Source: Zygaena filipendulae (lineage: Eukaryota > Arthropoda > Insecta > Lepidoptera > Zygaenidae). Taken from it: a stretch of 64,000 bases of DNA. The notes beneath the pieces were generated by a model. It was given only the letters and a program-made list of their open reading frames with translations, was not told where the DNA came from and did no database searches. Below, in pieces: positions 11,126 to 36,179 of the stretch. Each line of letters opens with the position of its first letter. Positions within the stretch are counted from its first letter, which is position 1. Location: NCBI GenBank assembly GCA_907165275.2, contig OU015670.1, forward strand, positions 4,119,501 through 4,183,500. The letters are read 5' to 3'. A program made the translations under genes and the position numbers.

Positions 11126-13039
11126 TTTTTGTTAAAAATTTGTTTATTTCTTGCTTTTTAGTGAGTCGGTTTGTAATTTATCTAAGTTACAATAGCCTAC
11201 TGTCAACTGCTCATAACCTTTTACAAAATATTGCTTTTCCCGATGCAGGGACGTTAATTTTTGAGGAGTTCTGCTGGTACACCATCATCAGTTCCACTTT
11301 ACCATATACATTATGACGAACATAAATTGTTTAGAAACCACATTAAAGTTGATGAATCGGAATCTGTGAAATACCTATTATTAGACCGCATCGTGGCGGA
11401 TGACGTCACTTCACTCCATTAAACCGGCTCGGCTGGCCCCTGCCCACTGTGTTGTAGTCGGATTAAATTGTCCGCCGCTCCTTTGGCCCACACGCACGCG
11501 ATGGATGCTATTCGATTAGTGGCCTACCGTGGGCCTGTAGGCCCCGCCGAACGATTTAACAATGACCCTGGGATCCTGGGTAGGGTTACCACGCGCACGG
11601 ATTTGTTCCGACGTGTCATTTTGTTTTTTCCATCCGGGATTAGTCTGCATTTGACAAAAAATCCACAAAAGATGTACCCCTAATAAGGGCCTAGTTATTA
11701 GATACATGATAATGTTTTTATACAATGGGACGAACCTACCAATTTGCATCCAATTCACCTACTGTGCAGCTGCTGGTTTGAATGTTTTCTATGGAGCGAA
11801 ACCGCTGTCACTGGCTACTTAACTCTACTTTTCTCATTTTATTCTGTTGATCTGTTAGAAATTAGAATGTATTTATTTATTTATTTTATTTAATAACTAG
11901 CTGTGCTCCGCGGTTTCACCCGCATGAAAGGTTTTTATACAATAACTTTTTTTCTCGAAATCCGATTTCAATGAAACAAAGCCTATATGTACATAGCTCC
12001 AGGCTAAGCTTAATCTACCTGTGAAAACCGCATGAAAATCTTTTCAGTAGATTCAGAGATTATCGAGAACAGACAGACAGACAGACAGAAAAGATTTTTA
12101 AAAACCCTTTTAATTTGTGGTTACTCTTCTTTTATCGCTCCCTGTCAGTTTTTGTTAAAAATATTCAATGTATCTGTACATTGAATATTTTGAATGTACA
12201 GAATCTTAAATATTCGTAAATATTCAATGTACAGAATCGCTGATTCTACTCTTTTATTATAGTAATATAGATTAATGCACACAAGGATAACATAAAATAT
12301 TAAATTACGCTCGCTTTTCTTTTTTGCTTCAATATTACTCAATTTTGGGTGAATATAATATTTGGATGACGCGGCCGGCCGTGACGACAGATGAGTAACC
12401 GGGGATGTTAATGTGTGCCATGGTTTCTCGAAAGAAAGTTTTATTTTAAACTCTAAATAGAGATATTTAAAGTACAAATAATAACTCTCTTTTGAGACGG
12501 GAGCGGACCCACTGGTCACTGGTCCCCTGAAATTCGCACCCTGGGACCCAATTCTCGCCTCCTTCGAAAAAATCTCGAACTCGAGATTGCTGTTCGATCC
12601 CTATGTCGACCACAAAATCTCGATACTCGAACCTGTTTCTTCGTATCTCCTATTCTCAGCACAAATCGAACTAGACTTCGAGTTTATAGTGTAAAATGTT
12701 GCCAGTAAAAGCTTATTCGAAAACCGTATCCATTTCATTCTACGATTCATCCGGAGCTAAAACGGCAGCGGCTTTTTATAGTTTTTAAATAGTGTGCATC
12801 GTTTTATACCAAGAACTAACATACTTTATAATATATTTGTACCAAAAAAAAAAGAAAAATTCTTACTTTTATCATTTTTACATCATCACTTTAATTTTGT
12901 TTAAATTAGTTTGCGTAGTACGGATCGTGAAGCATAATATTTGTTTTTGTTTTTACCCTTTTTTGGGGGAGGCAAATGTTATAATATTTAATTATGTATA
13001 TGTCAATGTATGTGCTGCATGAGTATAGGTAGTTGGTAT
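11126..13039. other. Non-genic region
   Basis: Contains a moderately GC-rich stretch (11390-11690) that I could not assign, a type-D repeat (11895-12185) and low-complexity sequence. The open frames here lack family signatures. Confidence 0.5.
11895..12185 (+). repeat. SINE-like repeat (type D)
   Basis: Starts CTAGCTGTGCTCCGCGGTTT, includes 'TAATCTACCTGTGAAAACCG' and an (ACAG)n run, and ends with TATTCAATGTA-type sequence. Related to 14020-14262 and 6485-6815. Confidence 0.65.
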
Positions 13040-13320
13040 GTAATGATTTTATATATTTGAGTATTGTCATGTATTGTGTAGTTGATGTATTTGTATAGTA
13101 CATAGTATATATTTATTATGGTATATGATATGTATAGTATAATGTTGGAAATGCTTTACCCAACCACCCGTGTCTATGTATTTTTGTTTGTCCTTTCGCA
13201 TAATTGGTTGTCTGGAAGAGATCGCAACTATGCGATAAGACCGCCATTTGCTTTCTCCTTTTTCTTTAGGTACTGTATCATTGTTATTTTATGTGCAATA
13301 AAGGATTAAATAAATAAATA
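13040..13320 (+). mobile_element. 3' end of a non-LTR retrotransposon
   Basis: Contains AATTGGTTGTCTGGAAGAGA and TAAGACCGCCATTTGC, and ends in GTGCAATAAAGGATTAAATA plus an (AAAT)n tail. This is typical of the 3' UTR of 5'-truncated lepidopteran LINEs. A second copy is at 59095-59320. I do not assign the clade. Confidence 0.75.
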
Positions 13321-16300
13321 AATATTTTTACTAATACATAATAAACTTCTAAAACTGTAACATATGACTTGGCTGTATGGCTCAACATCCCTTGCCTGTC
13401 CCAGATGGGGCGAAGATATAAAACAACAACAACTGCTGAAACTGTCACGCACGATACCGCTATTGGACATTTATGAAGATTCGAATACGAAATTTGTCTC
13501 GACCGCTTCCGACCAGTCGAAGCAGTTCGAACGGCTTTCATTCGAGAAATGTCGAAGTCGACATGTCGAGAATTTCTCAACTTGACTTCATCTTGATTTA
13601 ATGTTCGAATTATTTCGAAATTATTTATCTCGAGTTCGAGTCTACTTCAAATGTATGAGAATTGCCTCCCTGTGCGCACTCGTCCCCTCAAATGTTTGAG
13701 GTTGCCACTGGTCCCCTGATCTATAATTTATTTTAAAATCTTATTTTCTATTCATTCTACTAATTCAGATGTTGTCTTTCGGCTTCTGTGGTTGTGCATC
13801 TTATATTATTAAAAAAAACTAGCAAAATATTGTAAATGCCCATCCACAAAATATGCAAAGTTATCATAATGTACGTACCTACATACTGTTTGCAGATGGT
13901 ATGACTCAGTGATAATCGGGCTTAATAAGGGAAGTGAGTAATGCAATTGTGCAGTATCTATGTACACTGCCACTACTGCCTGTAAAGTTGCGACTATGCA
14001 AAAGCGAACAAACAAACGGGGGCTGCAGTATATGTTGCCCCAGGCTAAGCTTTATCTACCTGTGAAAACCGCATGTCAATCCGTTCAGTAGATTCGGAGA
14101 GTAACGCGAACAGACCGACAACAGACAGAAAATAATTTTTGAACTTTTTTTTGTGATTTGACCTACTCTTCTTTTATCACCGCCTTTAAATTTTTAACCG
14201 ACTTCCAAAAAGGAGGAGGTTATTGGTAAAAATATTCAATGTACAGAATCGCGGATTCTATACTTATTTATTAAACCTAAGCTTCCTGCATATAATTATA
14301 TGTATACGCTTGAACCATTGATTTACTTGGTGTGGTATATCAATGGCTTGAACTTTGAGATGAACGGGAACTCCTTGTAATTTTTTTTGGATTCCATTTC
14401 TTTTTCATTTGTTTCATACTAATGTGCCTCTTCTATTCTGTATGTGAGGTATGAAGTAACAAACACAGCCCATGCAAGCACACTATTGTGACTATAGCTG
14501 TTTCCCGCGGCTTCGTCCATCGTGAATTTCTGGATTTCCTGTGAAATACTGGGAGTAAATTACATTTTGTGTTAATAAAATAGTTTATGTGTGCCAAATT
14601 TCATACAAATCCGTTCCGTAACAAATTACAATAGGTAGGATTACCTAGTAGGGTAGTCGGACTAACTGTTTTTCATGGTTAGATACAATTACTAAATCGC
14701 TAAATAGGTAAATCGCTAAACATTAGATAAAAAATGAAGGTATAGGTATCACGAGAGAAAGTGTAAAGGCATTTAAGAATTACTGTCTGTCAGTATGTTT
14801 GTTTGCACATCACGTTAAAACTACTTGCGAAAATATTGCCAGTGTACTAAGACTACATGGATACACAGCTAGCAGTATAAAGTAAATAGGCAAAGGATTT
14901 CCATACAGCCGCAGCAGTGAGACATACTATTAGTATTACTTACCTACTTTTTTATCTTCTATTTTATTATAACTCAAAGTGCCTTTTTATGATTAGTTAT
15001 TTACTTGCGCTGAGATAAGCTCATCATCACACAGTTTATTTCCTTACTTTATAAATGAGCAACTACATACTTACTTGGAAATTAGAACGAAATTCAAAAA
15101 TATATTTTCTATGTCGACACAAAATAATACAACCTACAAACGTTACTCTTAATTTTTTTTTATGAACGATGTATCAATGCTAGCATATGTTTTGTTTTGT
15201 GTTTTGCTACACAGATAAAATCAGCCCGAGTTGCAGTTAGGCATCTCTCTTGCGACAGCAAGATCTGTTAAAAACCTATTCTTCAAATTTCTTCCAACAC
15301 GCGGTTATCGTTAACCATAGAGAATAAAGAGCAATAATCAAATATATTGTATATTTCGTTCAAACAATGTTTAAATAAACTTCACTACAATACACAAGTA
15401 AACAACAATTAAAAGTAATGAATAAACCAATTCAAAGTGGCGCGGACTAGTTACAGTTAGATTACAAATAACAGTTCCCAAAATAAATCGTAACTCTCTC
15501 GTTTAGTTACGTCATCACATGTCTGTCGGCCATGTTGGCATAATGCCAAGTTGTCTTTGCCCAGACGGTGTTTATGACTGTTAGAATTTTGTGTTTCTAA
15601 ATTATTATCAATAGATTAATTATTATAACTGCAGAGATTTTAAGTGGCACGTAATGAGGAGTTTATGACTTTAAAAATTAAACTAGTTTTATTATCGCGT
15701 GTACATTATTCAATAAAACCTCTAATTACTCACATTCAGGTAACGTGGTCACAGCTCACCGAATCTCCACTGTTAGACACATCACACAAGCGTCCATCAT
15801 CCATGCAAGAGATCCATGCATCCAAGTGGGCAAATTCTGTTAGGTACAATTTATTAAAAAATCCAACTTGACCTAGTTTGAGACCTCAGAGTTTTTGCCT
15901 TCATATTCTATCGGTAGAACAAACGGCATAACAGATGGTAATGACCCTTCATACACTAGCCCTTCTCCGTGATTCCACCAGTACCAGCGCAAATACGACT
16001 ATCCTACCATTTCTCAACAGGAAGTTTCAGTCCCTATTCCCGTCTCCATCATCAGTGATAATATTGTATTGTCATTGCCCATTTCAATCTGATTTTAGCG
16101 ACTGGTTGAAAAATTATTTGAAAACTTTAATAGGGAATACGGACAACTTACGAACGAGTCAATTAAAATAATGTATAAACAATTGATGTAAGTTGAACTC
16201 GTGAAGTTGTATCACTCTGCGTGCGCTGAATACTATGACTATGCTAGTTGCCATGTTTTAGGTGAAACGTTCAAGTTATTCCAATCGTTCACACCAAATA

Positions 16301-16981
16301 AGAGTTGAAACATTCTCATCAGAATAATACCTAAATGCAATTTTTGCTTATTGTCTAGTTTTGATGGATTCGTTCCCAAATAGCGCAATTATGTCCCCAT
16401 AGACTCACAGTATACCTACACGCACAATGTCGATATAACCTTAAATGTGAGTTCATCCATTGTTTTTGAGATTTTATACCCTCATAATAAAACTGAGCAT
16501 GCGGTGTGTGTGGAAGTGTTGATAAATTGGAAATAAATGAACGGAGTGGTGGAATAATACTAGTGCGATGAACGAAGAAAACAATGAACTTGCACTTTAC
16601 CCAGCGTCATTGCACCCGGGTATGCTTACTCCAACGAGTTTAGTACATTGAACTCTGAGTTCAAAGAAATGAGGTTTAGTTTTAATTTTATGGCACTTAC
16701 AATCAAAACTCGACCTTATTCTTTTGAACTAAATATTACGTCTCTTAAGTTTTTGCGTCAATATACCGCGGGTAGTTTCTTTGAAAATAGGTTAACACGT
16801 TCTATTCGTTTACAGCTAAAGTTGTTATGATAATGTTTTGAATCTGTTGAGTCTGTTGAGTTTTATATCTGTTTGTCTGTATGTTTGAATGCGTATTTTT
16901 ACATACAGAATGTTTGAATGCGCAATCTTCAATTAAAGGCTTTTGGGCGGATTTGAAGGGTATATTAGGCATTGTTATACT
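13321..16981. other. Non-genic region, mostly unique AT-rich sequence
   Basis: A type-D repeat lies at 14020-14262 and a short SINE-like fragment at about 14500-14630. The stretch 15.1-16.9 kb is comparatively free of repeats I can recognise. A 75-codon frame at 15644-15871 has no recognisable domain. Confidence 0.5.
14020..14262 (+). repeat. SINE-like repeat (type D), fragment
   Basis: Contains CTTTATCTACCTGTGAAAAC, 'GTAGATTCGGAGAG', an ACAGACAG piece and the AACCGACTTCCAAAAAGGAG motif, then TATTCAATGTACAGAATCGC. Confidence 0.6.
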
Positions 16982-17280
16982 CAGGCGCGGATCTACGATT
17001 TGGTTGAGGGGAGTAAACAACTTTGGTTGCAGGTACCACGAAATTTTTTGAATATACAAGGTCAGAAATTTTACTAAGGTCTGGTTAGGTTTGATGAAGT
17101 TAAAATACTTGAAAGGTGCAAAGCTACTTTATCATCAGCTCTATATCGTGCACTACAGGATGCATTCTTTCAAATGAGTGCCATACTAAAAGTTGGTTTG
17201 CTGGTCAGGGTTTGAGGGCTTCATCAACCTAGGGGCCCCGGGGCACGGCACCGTCTGGCCCTCTGATAGCTACGCCACTG
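16982..17280. mobile_element. hAT-like MITE (degraded)
   Basis: Left end CAGGCGCGGATCTACG. The complement of the right end reads CAGTGGCGTAGCTATCAGAG. CAG-initiated ends of this type are characteristic of hAT elements. The 8-bp flanks do not match well, so this is an old insertion or the boundary is slightly off. Confidence 0.55.
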
Positions 17281-17399
17281 TTCTTATTATTACTTTATTT
17301 TTATTGCTGGCGCACCCCACAGCCCAGGTTTTGTGAGCAGTAGCCATCTAAATTGATAATAATTGTTCCGTTACATAGTCAATTGTTTAATCTATAGTC

Positions 17400-17795
17400 T
17401 ATAGTTATTATTTATATATAAAACTAGCTGGTTTTACCCGCGATAATTTCGAAGTTCCCGCGGAATTATTCCATACAAACCCCAACCCCTTTTCAACCCC
17501 TTAGAGGTTGAATTTTCAAAAATCCTCTCTTATCGGATGCCTACATCATACAAAGAACACACCCTTCAAGTTTCAGGTCTTTACGATCAGCGGTTTAGGC
17601 TGTGCGTTGATCCATCAGTCTCAGGACAAAGAATTTTATATGTATAGATAGACGAATCCATATTTCCCTTGGTCACGGTCACTCACGGCTTGTTGTGTTT
17701 GTTGTAAGGAGAAGAAGAGTAAAAGAAGTTTGCAGGAGTTCCTGCGGGGATTCTGAAACTTAAGCGGCTGAAACCGCGGGCCACAAATAGTTTGA
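17400..17795. repeat. Two adjoining SINE-like repeats
   Basis: A reverse-oriented type-B copy (17420-17650, with ATCAGCGGTTTAGGCTGTGC) is followed by a forward copy of the family seen at 100-380 (17640-17795, ending CTGAAACCGCGGGCCACAAA). Confidence 0.6.
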
Positions 17796-18649
17796 TATAA
17801 AAATTAGGATCTCCTGTCTATGTCGGATTTTGTAGTTACAACGCCGAGAGCAGAAAACGTTTTATTTTTGCATGCACCCCGACGCGCTAGGTTTGGTTGG
17901 GTCTCAATTGTGACCACAACAGTCAAAATAAAATCATATCGATTTCCCATCCGCGAGCACTCATCACAACGCGTTTGTAAACAGCTGAAGAATTTTTAGA
18001 ACGAAGTTATTTATCGTACGGTACCTACGGATGGGAGAAAAATTCATTTTCCGTCACGGCGTCATACGGCCGCTCTACGGAAAAACAAAGCAACTGTAAT
18101 TTTTTGCGAAATGAGTTTTTATTTTTGACCTATTTTCACCATCTTTTCACGCATAACAGACAACGGACTTAGTAAAAAACTTCGTTTTAACCATTTCACG
18201 ACACTTACGCATTTCTTTTACACCAAATAAGGTAAAAATCATACAATTAGATACATAGAACTTGGAAGTATATAGATATAATTATTTTGAGGTTAGAGTC
18301 ATGGAAATTGGTTATTGAATTGCTCTTTTAAAATAAAATAAAAAAAACACCTATTCCAGTGTTTTTGATAATTTGAGGTGAAGGGTTGCAACCCGCCTAA
18401 TTAGTAAAAGCGATGGCAGTAATATTTCTGACTACCCATTAAGGGAGATTGCGTGTCCAAATATCGCGTGACAACAAACATTATGAACTTAATCAAAACT
18501 CACTGTCCACTTAAGGTTCTTACAAAGGTCATACTCGCTATAAAAGAATCATAATATTATTATTATCTTCTAAAGTATTTAATTGAATAAGTAATCTTCA
18601 TGAGAGATAACTACTTAACGGATAACGGAAATTAGCACACAATATAAAG

Positions 18650-18885
18650 GTAGAGCGTATCTAAACTAAAATAACACGCCCCACTACTCAATAAGCAGTT
18701 TTAGATGTGCGATATCATGTATTGATAATATCTCTTTAATAGTGTGAGTGCGGCGACACTATGCGGCAACTGAGGACGAATGGCAAGACCAGATTTATAT
18801 GTGTCGTATCGATATTTTAACGGTTGTGCGTGTGCGTATGCCCGATGGAGGGGCGCGTCATTTTAGCTTCTAGATAAGCTCTACC
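18650..18885. mobile_element. MITE with TATCTAAACTAAAAT-type ends
   Basis: Left arm TATCTAAACTAAAATAACAC, then GCCCC. The complement of the right arm reads TATCTAGAAGCTAAAATGAC, then GCGCCCC. A left-end-only copy is at 35515-35572. Confidence 0.55.
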
Positions 18886-18989
18886 TACTGCCATTTCACC
18901 ATTTCACCGCCACGTGTTTTTAGCCCTAATAAGTTAAGGCTTCAAAATATGGCCATTGTTTCCAGACCAAACGCTTTAGGCATGATTTC

Positions 18990-19195
18990 TCCTATTGTTG
19001 AGAACCCTACTAATATTATAAATGCGAAGTCTGTCAGTCTGTTATGCTTTCACGCCTTAACGGCTCAACCGATCGTCATGAAACTTTACGTACACATTGT
19101 CAGGAGTATAGAGGAAGAAATAGGGTACTTTTTGTTCCGGAATTCCTGTGGAAAATCCGAAATTAACGCGGGTAAAACCGCGGGGAACAGCTAGT
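18990..19195 (+). repeat. SINE-like repeat (type A)
   Basis: Complete copy: ACGCCTTAACGGCTCAACCG, 'CGTCATGAAACTTTACG', 'TTTTTGTTCCGGAATTCC', ending ACCGCGGGGAACAGCTAGT. Confidence 0.7.
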
Positions 19196-19369
19196 CCAAT
19201 AAATATGAAAGTGCTGTGGTTTGTAAGCGACGTAATATTACGTGTCTGGCCCCAGAAGTAGATCCTTTCATAGATCGTTATATTACGGGGATGGCAGTGA
19301 AAGGGTTAACGGGATACCTAGATATTATGTCAAAAAATAATCGAGCGGTGAATACCACAGTGCGTTATA

Positions 19370-19797
19370 CAACGTGTTAATGAACTAACTGAAAACCTGA
19401 TACACCCCATCTAAAAAAATAAACAGTAATATGATTAAAATATATATTATGTCGAAAAAATGTATACTTTAAAAGTTATTCAACATTAGTTTGGAGGCGA
19501 CATATTTACGAAATTCCAAGCGCTACGCCCGCGCCTGCCGTTCGAATGTTTTTGTTGCGGGCGGCGGCGTACACGCCAAATATTTTATTACAAATAATTT
19601 AGACATGGGCTAATAAAAATGAAAAAAATCCAGAGACACGTTAGTGTCTCGCGCCAAGTAAACGTCCAATATATGGCGTGAGACAACGTGTCTCTATTCT
19701 CAATTCATATAACCTATATTAAAACATAGTGCGATCGATTCGCTAGTTGATTCTGAGCAAACTAGCTTCTAGTTTTCAGTTAATTCATTAACACGTG
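19370..19797. mobile_element. MITE family 'CAACGTG', copy 2, with nested insertion
   Basis: The left end is intact and TA-flanked. The right end is altered (ACACGTGACA instead of ACACGTTGTA). The interior matches copy 1 except for an extra ~75 bp that is itself an inverted repeat (19632-19694). Confidence 0.8.
19632..19694. mobile_element. Tiny nested palindromic element
   Basis: AGAGACACGTTAGTGTCTCG at the left is mirrored by the complement of the right end, AGAGACACGTTGTCTCACG. It interrupts the MITE at 19370-19797 and is absent from the copies at 3925, 50269 and 54526. Confidence 0.7.
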
Positions 19798-20244
19798 ACA
19801 CATATATAGTGACTGTGTGCGAGAGCGATCGATGGCTGCTTGCGTGTGCGACGATATACGAGTACTTACATATACATACAATGAAAAGAACGTGATTTAA
19901 ATAAAAACGGATCCAATATTTTCTTAGGTTAGGTTAGTTGGTTATTGAATATTTCCTTAGGTTAGGTTGGGGGAATCGATACCTAAATCTCTATGAGTAG
20001 GTATCTTCCTAGACCATCTAGACCTACATACCTATTTACTTACAATAAATCATTAGATATCAAATCCTCAGATATAAAAAAATCACGCGCTGGCCATTGA
20101 TTTGCCGCATATTATATCTACTTACCTATTTTTAATCAGACGATAAGAATACTATAAACATAACTTGATAATATTTAACAATTTTAAAGTAGCGTCACCA
20201 CTTAATATGTTAGAATTGCCTTGAACTCGAGTTTGTTAACCGAC

Positions 20245-20295
20245 TTCTAAAAAGGAGGAGATTCTCAATTCCACGCGTATGTTTTTTTGTTACAG
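20245..20295 (+). repeat. Dispersed-repeat fragment overlapping a splice acceptor
   Basis: TTAACCGACTTCTAAAAAGG followed by AGGAG, ATTCTCAATTCCACGCGTAT and a T-run matches the start of the repeat at 940. It ends within a few bases of the acceptor AG at 20294-20295, so its T-run serves as the polypyrimidine tract of the first visible transporter exon. Confidence 0.65.
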
Positions 20296-32413
<12,118 letters not shown>

Positions 32414-33350
32414 CAATCGCTTACTCTCTGGCAGTATTGATTCCCGGCACTACCATACATTTTATATTTAGCTGATCTTAAATGTTAACCAATAGTAATT
32501 TTTATATTTTTTATTTTAAGCAAATCATATATTTTGTAGAACTACCTTTAGGTTATATTACTGATCAATGATCATAGCATTCTGAGTGGTTTTTTTTGTA
32601 CCTAATTGATAGCAACACTATTTATAATTATCATGTCAACTGTACTTATTGTGTTTTGAGCATGGCAACAATTTTTTTTTACCATGAAACCTTTGACAGA
32701 GTGATTGGAACGTTTGAATAATTTATCAAGTTCTTCGGTAGGAATATTGTTTTTTTTTTTATTTTTTATTATATAACTTACGTATTACGATTTTAATTAA
32801 TTATTAATGTATTCAATAGAATGTTTTTAATCTTTGATTGAGCTAGAAAGAGAAAGACACTTATTTAAGCTGTGGAATTCTGGCGGGTATTTCTTTCTTT
32901 ATATTTTAACAGAAATGTACGTCAGTTTTAAAACCTCACCACAAATCACCAGGCGGGGGAGGGGATGAAAAAGTTGCCAAAAATATCACGTGATTAAATA
33001 GACGACCCCTAACTGTGGCTAACCCTTGCCATTTGGGCTAATTCGCTCAGTTCCTGGAACCGACTTAAGTCAGCCTGCAAGTTTTAAAACCTTTATCATT
33101 TTTGTCTTTCTCTTTTTGAGCGATCGAAAGTTGTTAATGCTTTTTTGACAAGAATGCAATGTAGATAAGTAATTAATCAAAACTTTAAGGTTAAATAATG
33201 TGTAATGTGTATATTTAATCAAATCAATGATAACGATGTGAAACGTGGTATCCTACAAGCATTAGAATTTTTTTTTTTAATTATTAGTTAATAGATATTA
33301 GATATTATTTAAACGATTCTTGATCAAATAAAATCAGACCCAATTTTTCG
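32414..33350 (+). other. Probable 3' UTR of the CNNM gene
   Basis: The 900 bp after stop TAG (32411-32413) is free of the repeats that saturate the surroundings and ends at the first canonical AATAAA (33327-33332). This fits a long AT-rich 3' UTR. An ATTAAA at about 32992 could give a shorter form. The extent is inference. Confidence 0.55.
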
Positions 33351-33791
33351 GGTAAGTGCCTACAATTCTTTTTTTTACATTTTTTATTCGTCTATATTTT
33401 TCCATACACTCCCAACTTGGAAGGATACCACGTTTTGCAGCTACCTGCCTGTATACATGTAGATAAAAGTATACGAACGAGTCTTAAAAATAAAAATGGT
33501 GCCTTAAAACATATACCCACAAATACAAAGGTGCTGCTATACATTACGTATACATACTTTATAAGTACTTTTGGATAAAACAATAGAACTTTGTAGAGTC
33601 TACACATACAGGGTGTTAGGTTAAACGAAGGACATAATATAGAAGCAGGATATTCAATTTTCGATTATCGTTATGAATATCTGAAAACACAATGGTAACT
33701 TCTTTTGTCAACAATTTATCCAATAAATTAATTCTTTATTTATGAAAAGGGAGCGCGCAATGAACAGACGCGACGACGGATCACACGGGCA

Positions 33792-34065
33792 CCTAAAGTG
33801 AAGTTTACACGGGTGACTTAAAGCCGCACGATTTTGGCCATGCGGCGAAAATCGACCGTCTAAATGGCAATTCGGTCTTGTCTAGGCGGCCCGGTGAGGC
33901 GATTTGTGAAGCGACTAGTCCCCTCCCGGGTTTCACTCGGGTCGATTTTCGCCGTGCGACTAGTCGCTTCACAAATCGCCTCACCAAGCCGCTTAGACAG
34001 TCGATTTTCGCCGCGTGGCAAAACTCGTGCGGCTTTAAGTCACCGGTGTAAACCCCACTTTAAGG
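33792..34065. mobile_element. Foldback MITE
   Basis: The left end CCTAAAGTGAAGTTTACACG and the complement of the right end, CCTTAAAGTGGGGTTTACAC, continue as inverted repeats through GACTTAAAGCCGCACG and a second nested pair (GGTGAGGCGATTTGTGAAGC, then GACTAGTC). Nearly the entire 274-bp unit is self-complementary. The overlapping open frames on both strands are by-products. Confidence 0.8.
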
Positions 34066-35514
34066 CTATCTCGACGTCTCATGCCGTGCCGACAAATCAT
34101 TTGTAAAGGTACATTGCCCATACGTAAACCCGCGTTTTTCAGGTTTGGTTTTCTCTGTGAATGCCCTTATTTTTTGCTTATGTATATTTTTATAAAGCAT
34201 GCATGAACGTGCAAAAGAACTTGAATGTCCTTCCAAAGAGCCACCACGTAGATATGTCCTTCGTTTAAAATTACATAAAATGTAAATAGTAAATTTTGTT
34301 GATGGCGTTCTATCGCAATAATTTTACCAGTGTCAAATTAATTATTTGACTTTAGTAAAGAGGAATTTTGTGCAGTTATAGTTGCTCCCCGAGCTTGCTC
34401 TCGGTGTAAACAAAATGGCTGCTATCCAGTAGCCGGAGCGTGCTAAAACATATTATTATGGTAGGTATAATAAAAGTAATAGATTTATTAATGTTTGAAT
34501 CGTAGGCACTTTGTATGACGTAGCGATTTTATTTTATTTGGCTCGACTCCATGGGGCGAAGCTTCTGCACTTTTTAAATATTTAACCAATAATTTCCGGG
34601 GTGAATTGAACATCGTGAACTTTGAATAGAATGCAGGTACTGTAACGTACTACTATCAAGTATCATATCTACAGTGTTTATTTACAATATCATTGCCACA
34701 ATGTCTAATAAATCGAGTAGAATAAATAAAATAAGACACTCCGCTTTTAATGAAATCAATAAAGAATATATTATTATTGTTAACATAAATTAAAATGAGT
34801 TTTCTTTTTCTTCATTTTCCGGTTCTCACCCCGTTTTGAAAATTAGAGCATAGGTACCTAAGTATGCGAAAATATACCTATTGTATTTAGTTGGTACATA
34901 CGAGCACAAAATGCCTACAAAAAATGAATGAAAACGTTGATCGCATTGTAAAAATGTGGTGCGCCAAAAATGAATAACCGTATATCCTTCGACCAAATTA
35001 AAAAGTTCGAAGATTATATCCTCTTTCGGAATAACTTTTAAAAATCTTGAAAAACCTTTTTAATTTATGACGTCAGATGACGGCTGTTTCAATAATATAA
35101 TTTTGACTTGTAATTTTGATAAATTTCTATTGTGACATATATCTAGTTAGGTAGGTAATTTTAATAAATTTTTTTAAAAGCCCACTTTTACATCTCTGTA
35201 TTATCTTGAAGTTCTATAAAATGTGTGATAATCAGATGAACATTTTATGGAATAAAACAAGATTACAAAAAATATTTAGCAAGGTATGTTATTTACCTAC
35301 TATAATAACTAGAATATTCCTAAACAATGTCTTTCATCTGTATAACAAATTACCCACCACTGAAAAGATTTTCTGTAGACGTATCTACAAGGAACGTTCC
35401 TTTTATTCTTTCGTAATCGATTTTAGAAACAGGTCAAAGTTAATCAGCTCGCGTAACACAAAATCGTCCCACCTTGATCAGGCTCTCCCCACATATAGTG
35501 ATATAGCTTGATTA

Positions 35515-35572
35515 GCTTGTCTAAACTAAAATGACGCGCCCCACTACTTAATTAGCAATTTTAGATGTGCGT
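35515..35572 (+). repeat. Half-copy of the 18650 MITE
   Basis: GTCTAAACTAAAATGACGCG then CCCCACTACTTAATTAGC and TTTTAGATGTGCG match the left part of 18650-18885. Confidence 0.55.
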
Positions 35573-35657
35573 AAGGACTTTTGATCTACTCCGAAATTAA
35601 TGCGGGTGAAAACAGCTAGTACCTACCTACTATCAAATCTACGAGTACGTTATATGA

Positions 35658-35951
35658 TTTTTAATACAGTTGCTCAAAAAGTGGCGTATTGCAGGGACGT
35701 TTAGCGTTCGGGATGTGGGCTATTACATACTCGAGCTTTTTGTTTACCTTTCCCGAACTCGTGCGTTCTCTTTGCCAACTGTCAAATGGCGACACGACTT
35801 TGACACACTTTTTTGCATTGCGAAACGTACGTTTCGCATTACTAATACGACTAGCGCCATCTCTTGATCACAGTTGGAACTTAGTTGAGTTTGTTGTGTT
35901 TTTGATATTTTATTAAATTTCTTCATTTTTTTCGCAACTGTATTAAAAATA
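35658..35951. mobile_element. Inverted-repeat element with TTTTTAATACAGTTGC ends
   Basis: A 16-bp terminal sequence, TTTTTAATACAGTTGC, is mirrored by GCAACTGTATTAAAAA at about 35935-35950. The interior includes a perfect palindrome, AAACGTACGTTT (35824-35835). No coding. Confidence 0.6.
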
Positions 35952-35954
35952 GTT

Positions 35955-36076
35955 GTTCAGTACACGTGCGGAACCGTCATTGCAACTAGTTCCGACTGTC
36001 AACCCTCACCTTCGGCTGCGCCTCGGCTCGGGTAGACATATGTCGGAACTCTTTGCAATGACAGGCTTTCCGCACT
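35955..36076. repeat. Inverted repeat unit
   Basis: GTGCGGAACCGTCATTGCAA on the left corresponds to the complement of TTGCAATGACAGGCTTTCCG on the right. Between them sits GTTCCGACTGTC paired with GACATATGTCGGAAC. Probably part of a MITE adjacent to 35658-35951. Confidence 0.5.
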
Positions 36077-36179
36077 TATAATGAAATATACTATTTAACT
36101 TTTACCTACCTACGCTTTTGTTAGATTAATTCGTTCCGAAACATCGCACTTGACCTCCCGAATTTGCCCACGACTCTGT

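Larger units (their letters stand above)
17796..20244. other. Region upstream of the transporter coding exons
   Basis: Must contain, or lead to, the missing first exon of the CNNM gene, but I found no convincing signal-peptide exon ending in the required phase. Holds MITEs at 18650-18885 and 19370-19797 and a SINE-like repeat at 18990-19195. Confidence 0.5.

Noticed and set aside
15644..15871. 75-codon frame in a repeat-poor stretch
   Set aside because: No domain or signal; the length is expected by chance on this scale.
18768..18830. Candidate first exon for the CNNM gene (ATG in a GC-richer patch)
   Set aside because: The frame stops after about 20 codons, lacks a hydrophobic signal peptide and has no donor in the needed phase.
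19921..19970. TTAGG-type telomere-like repeats
   Set aside because: Only two or three units, interrupted. Too short to indicate an interstitial telomere.
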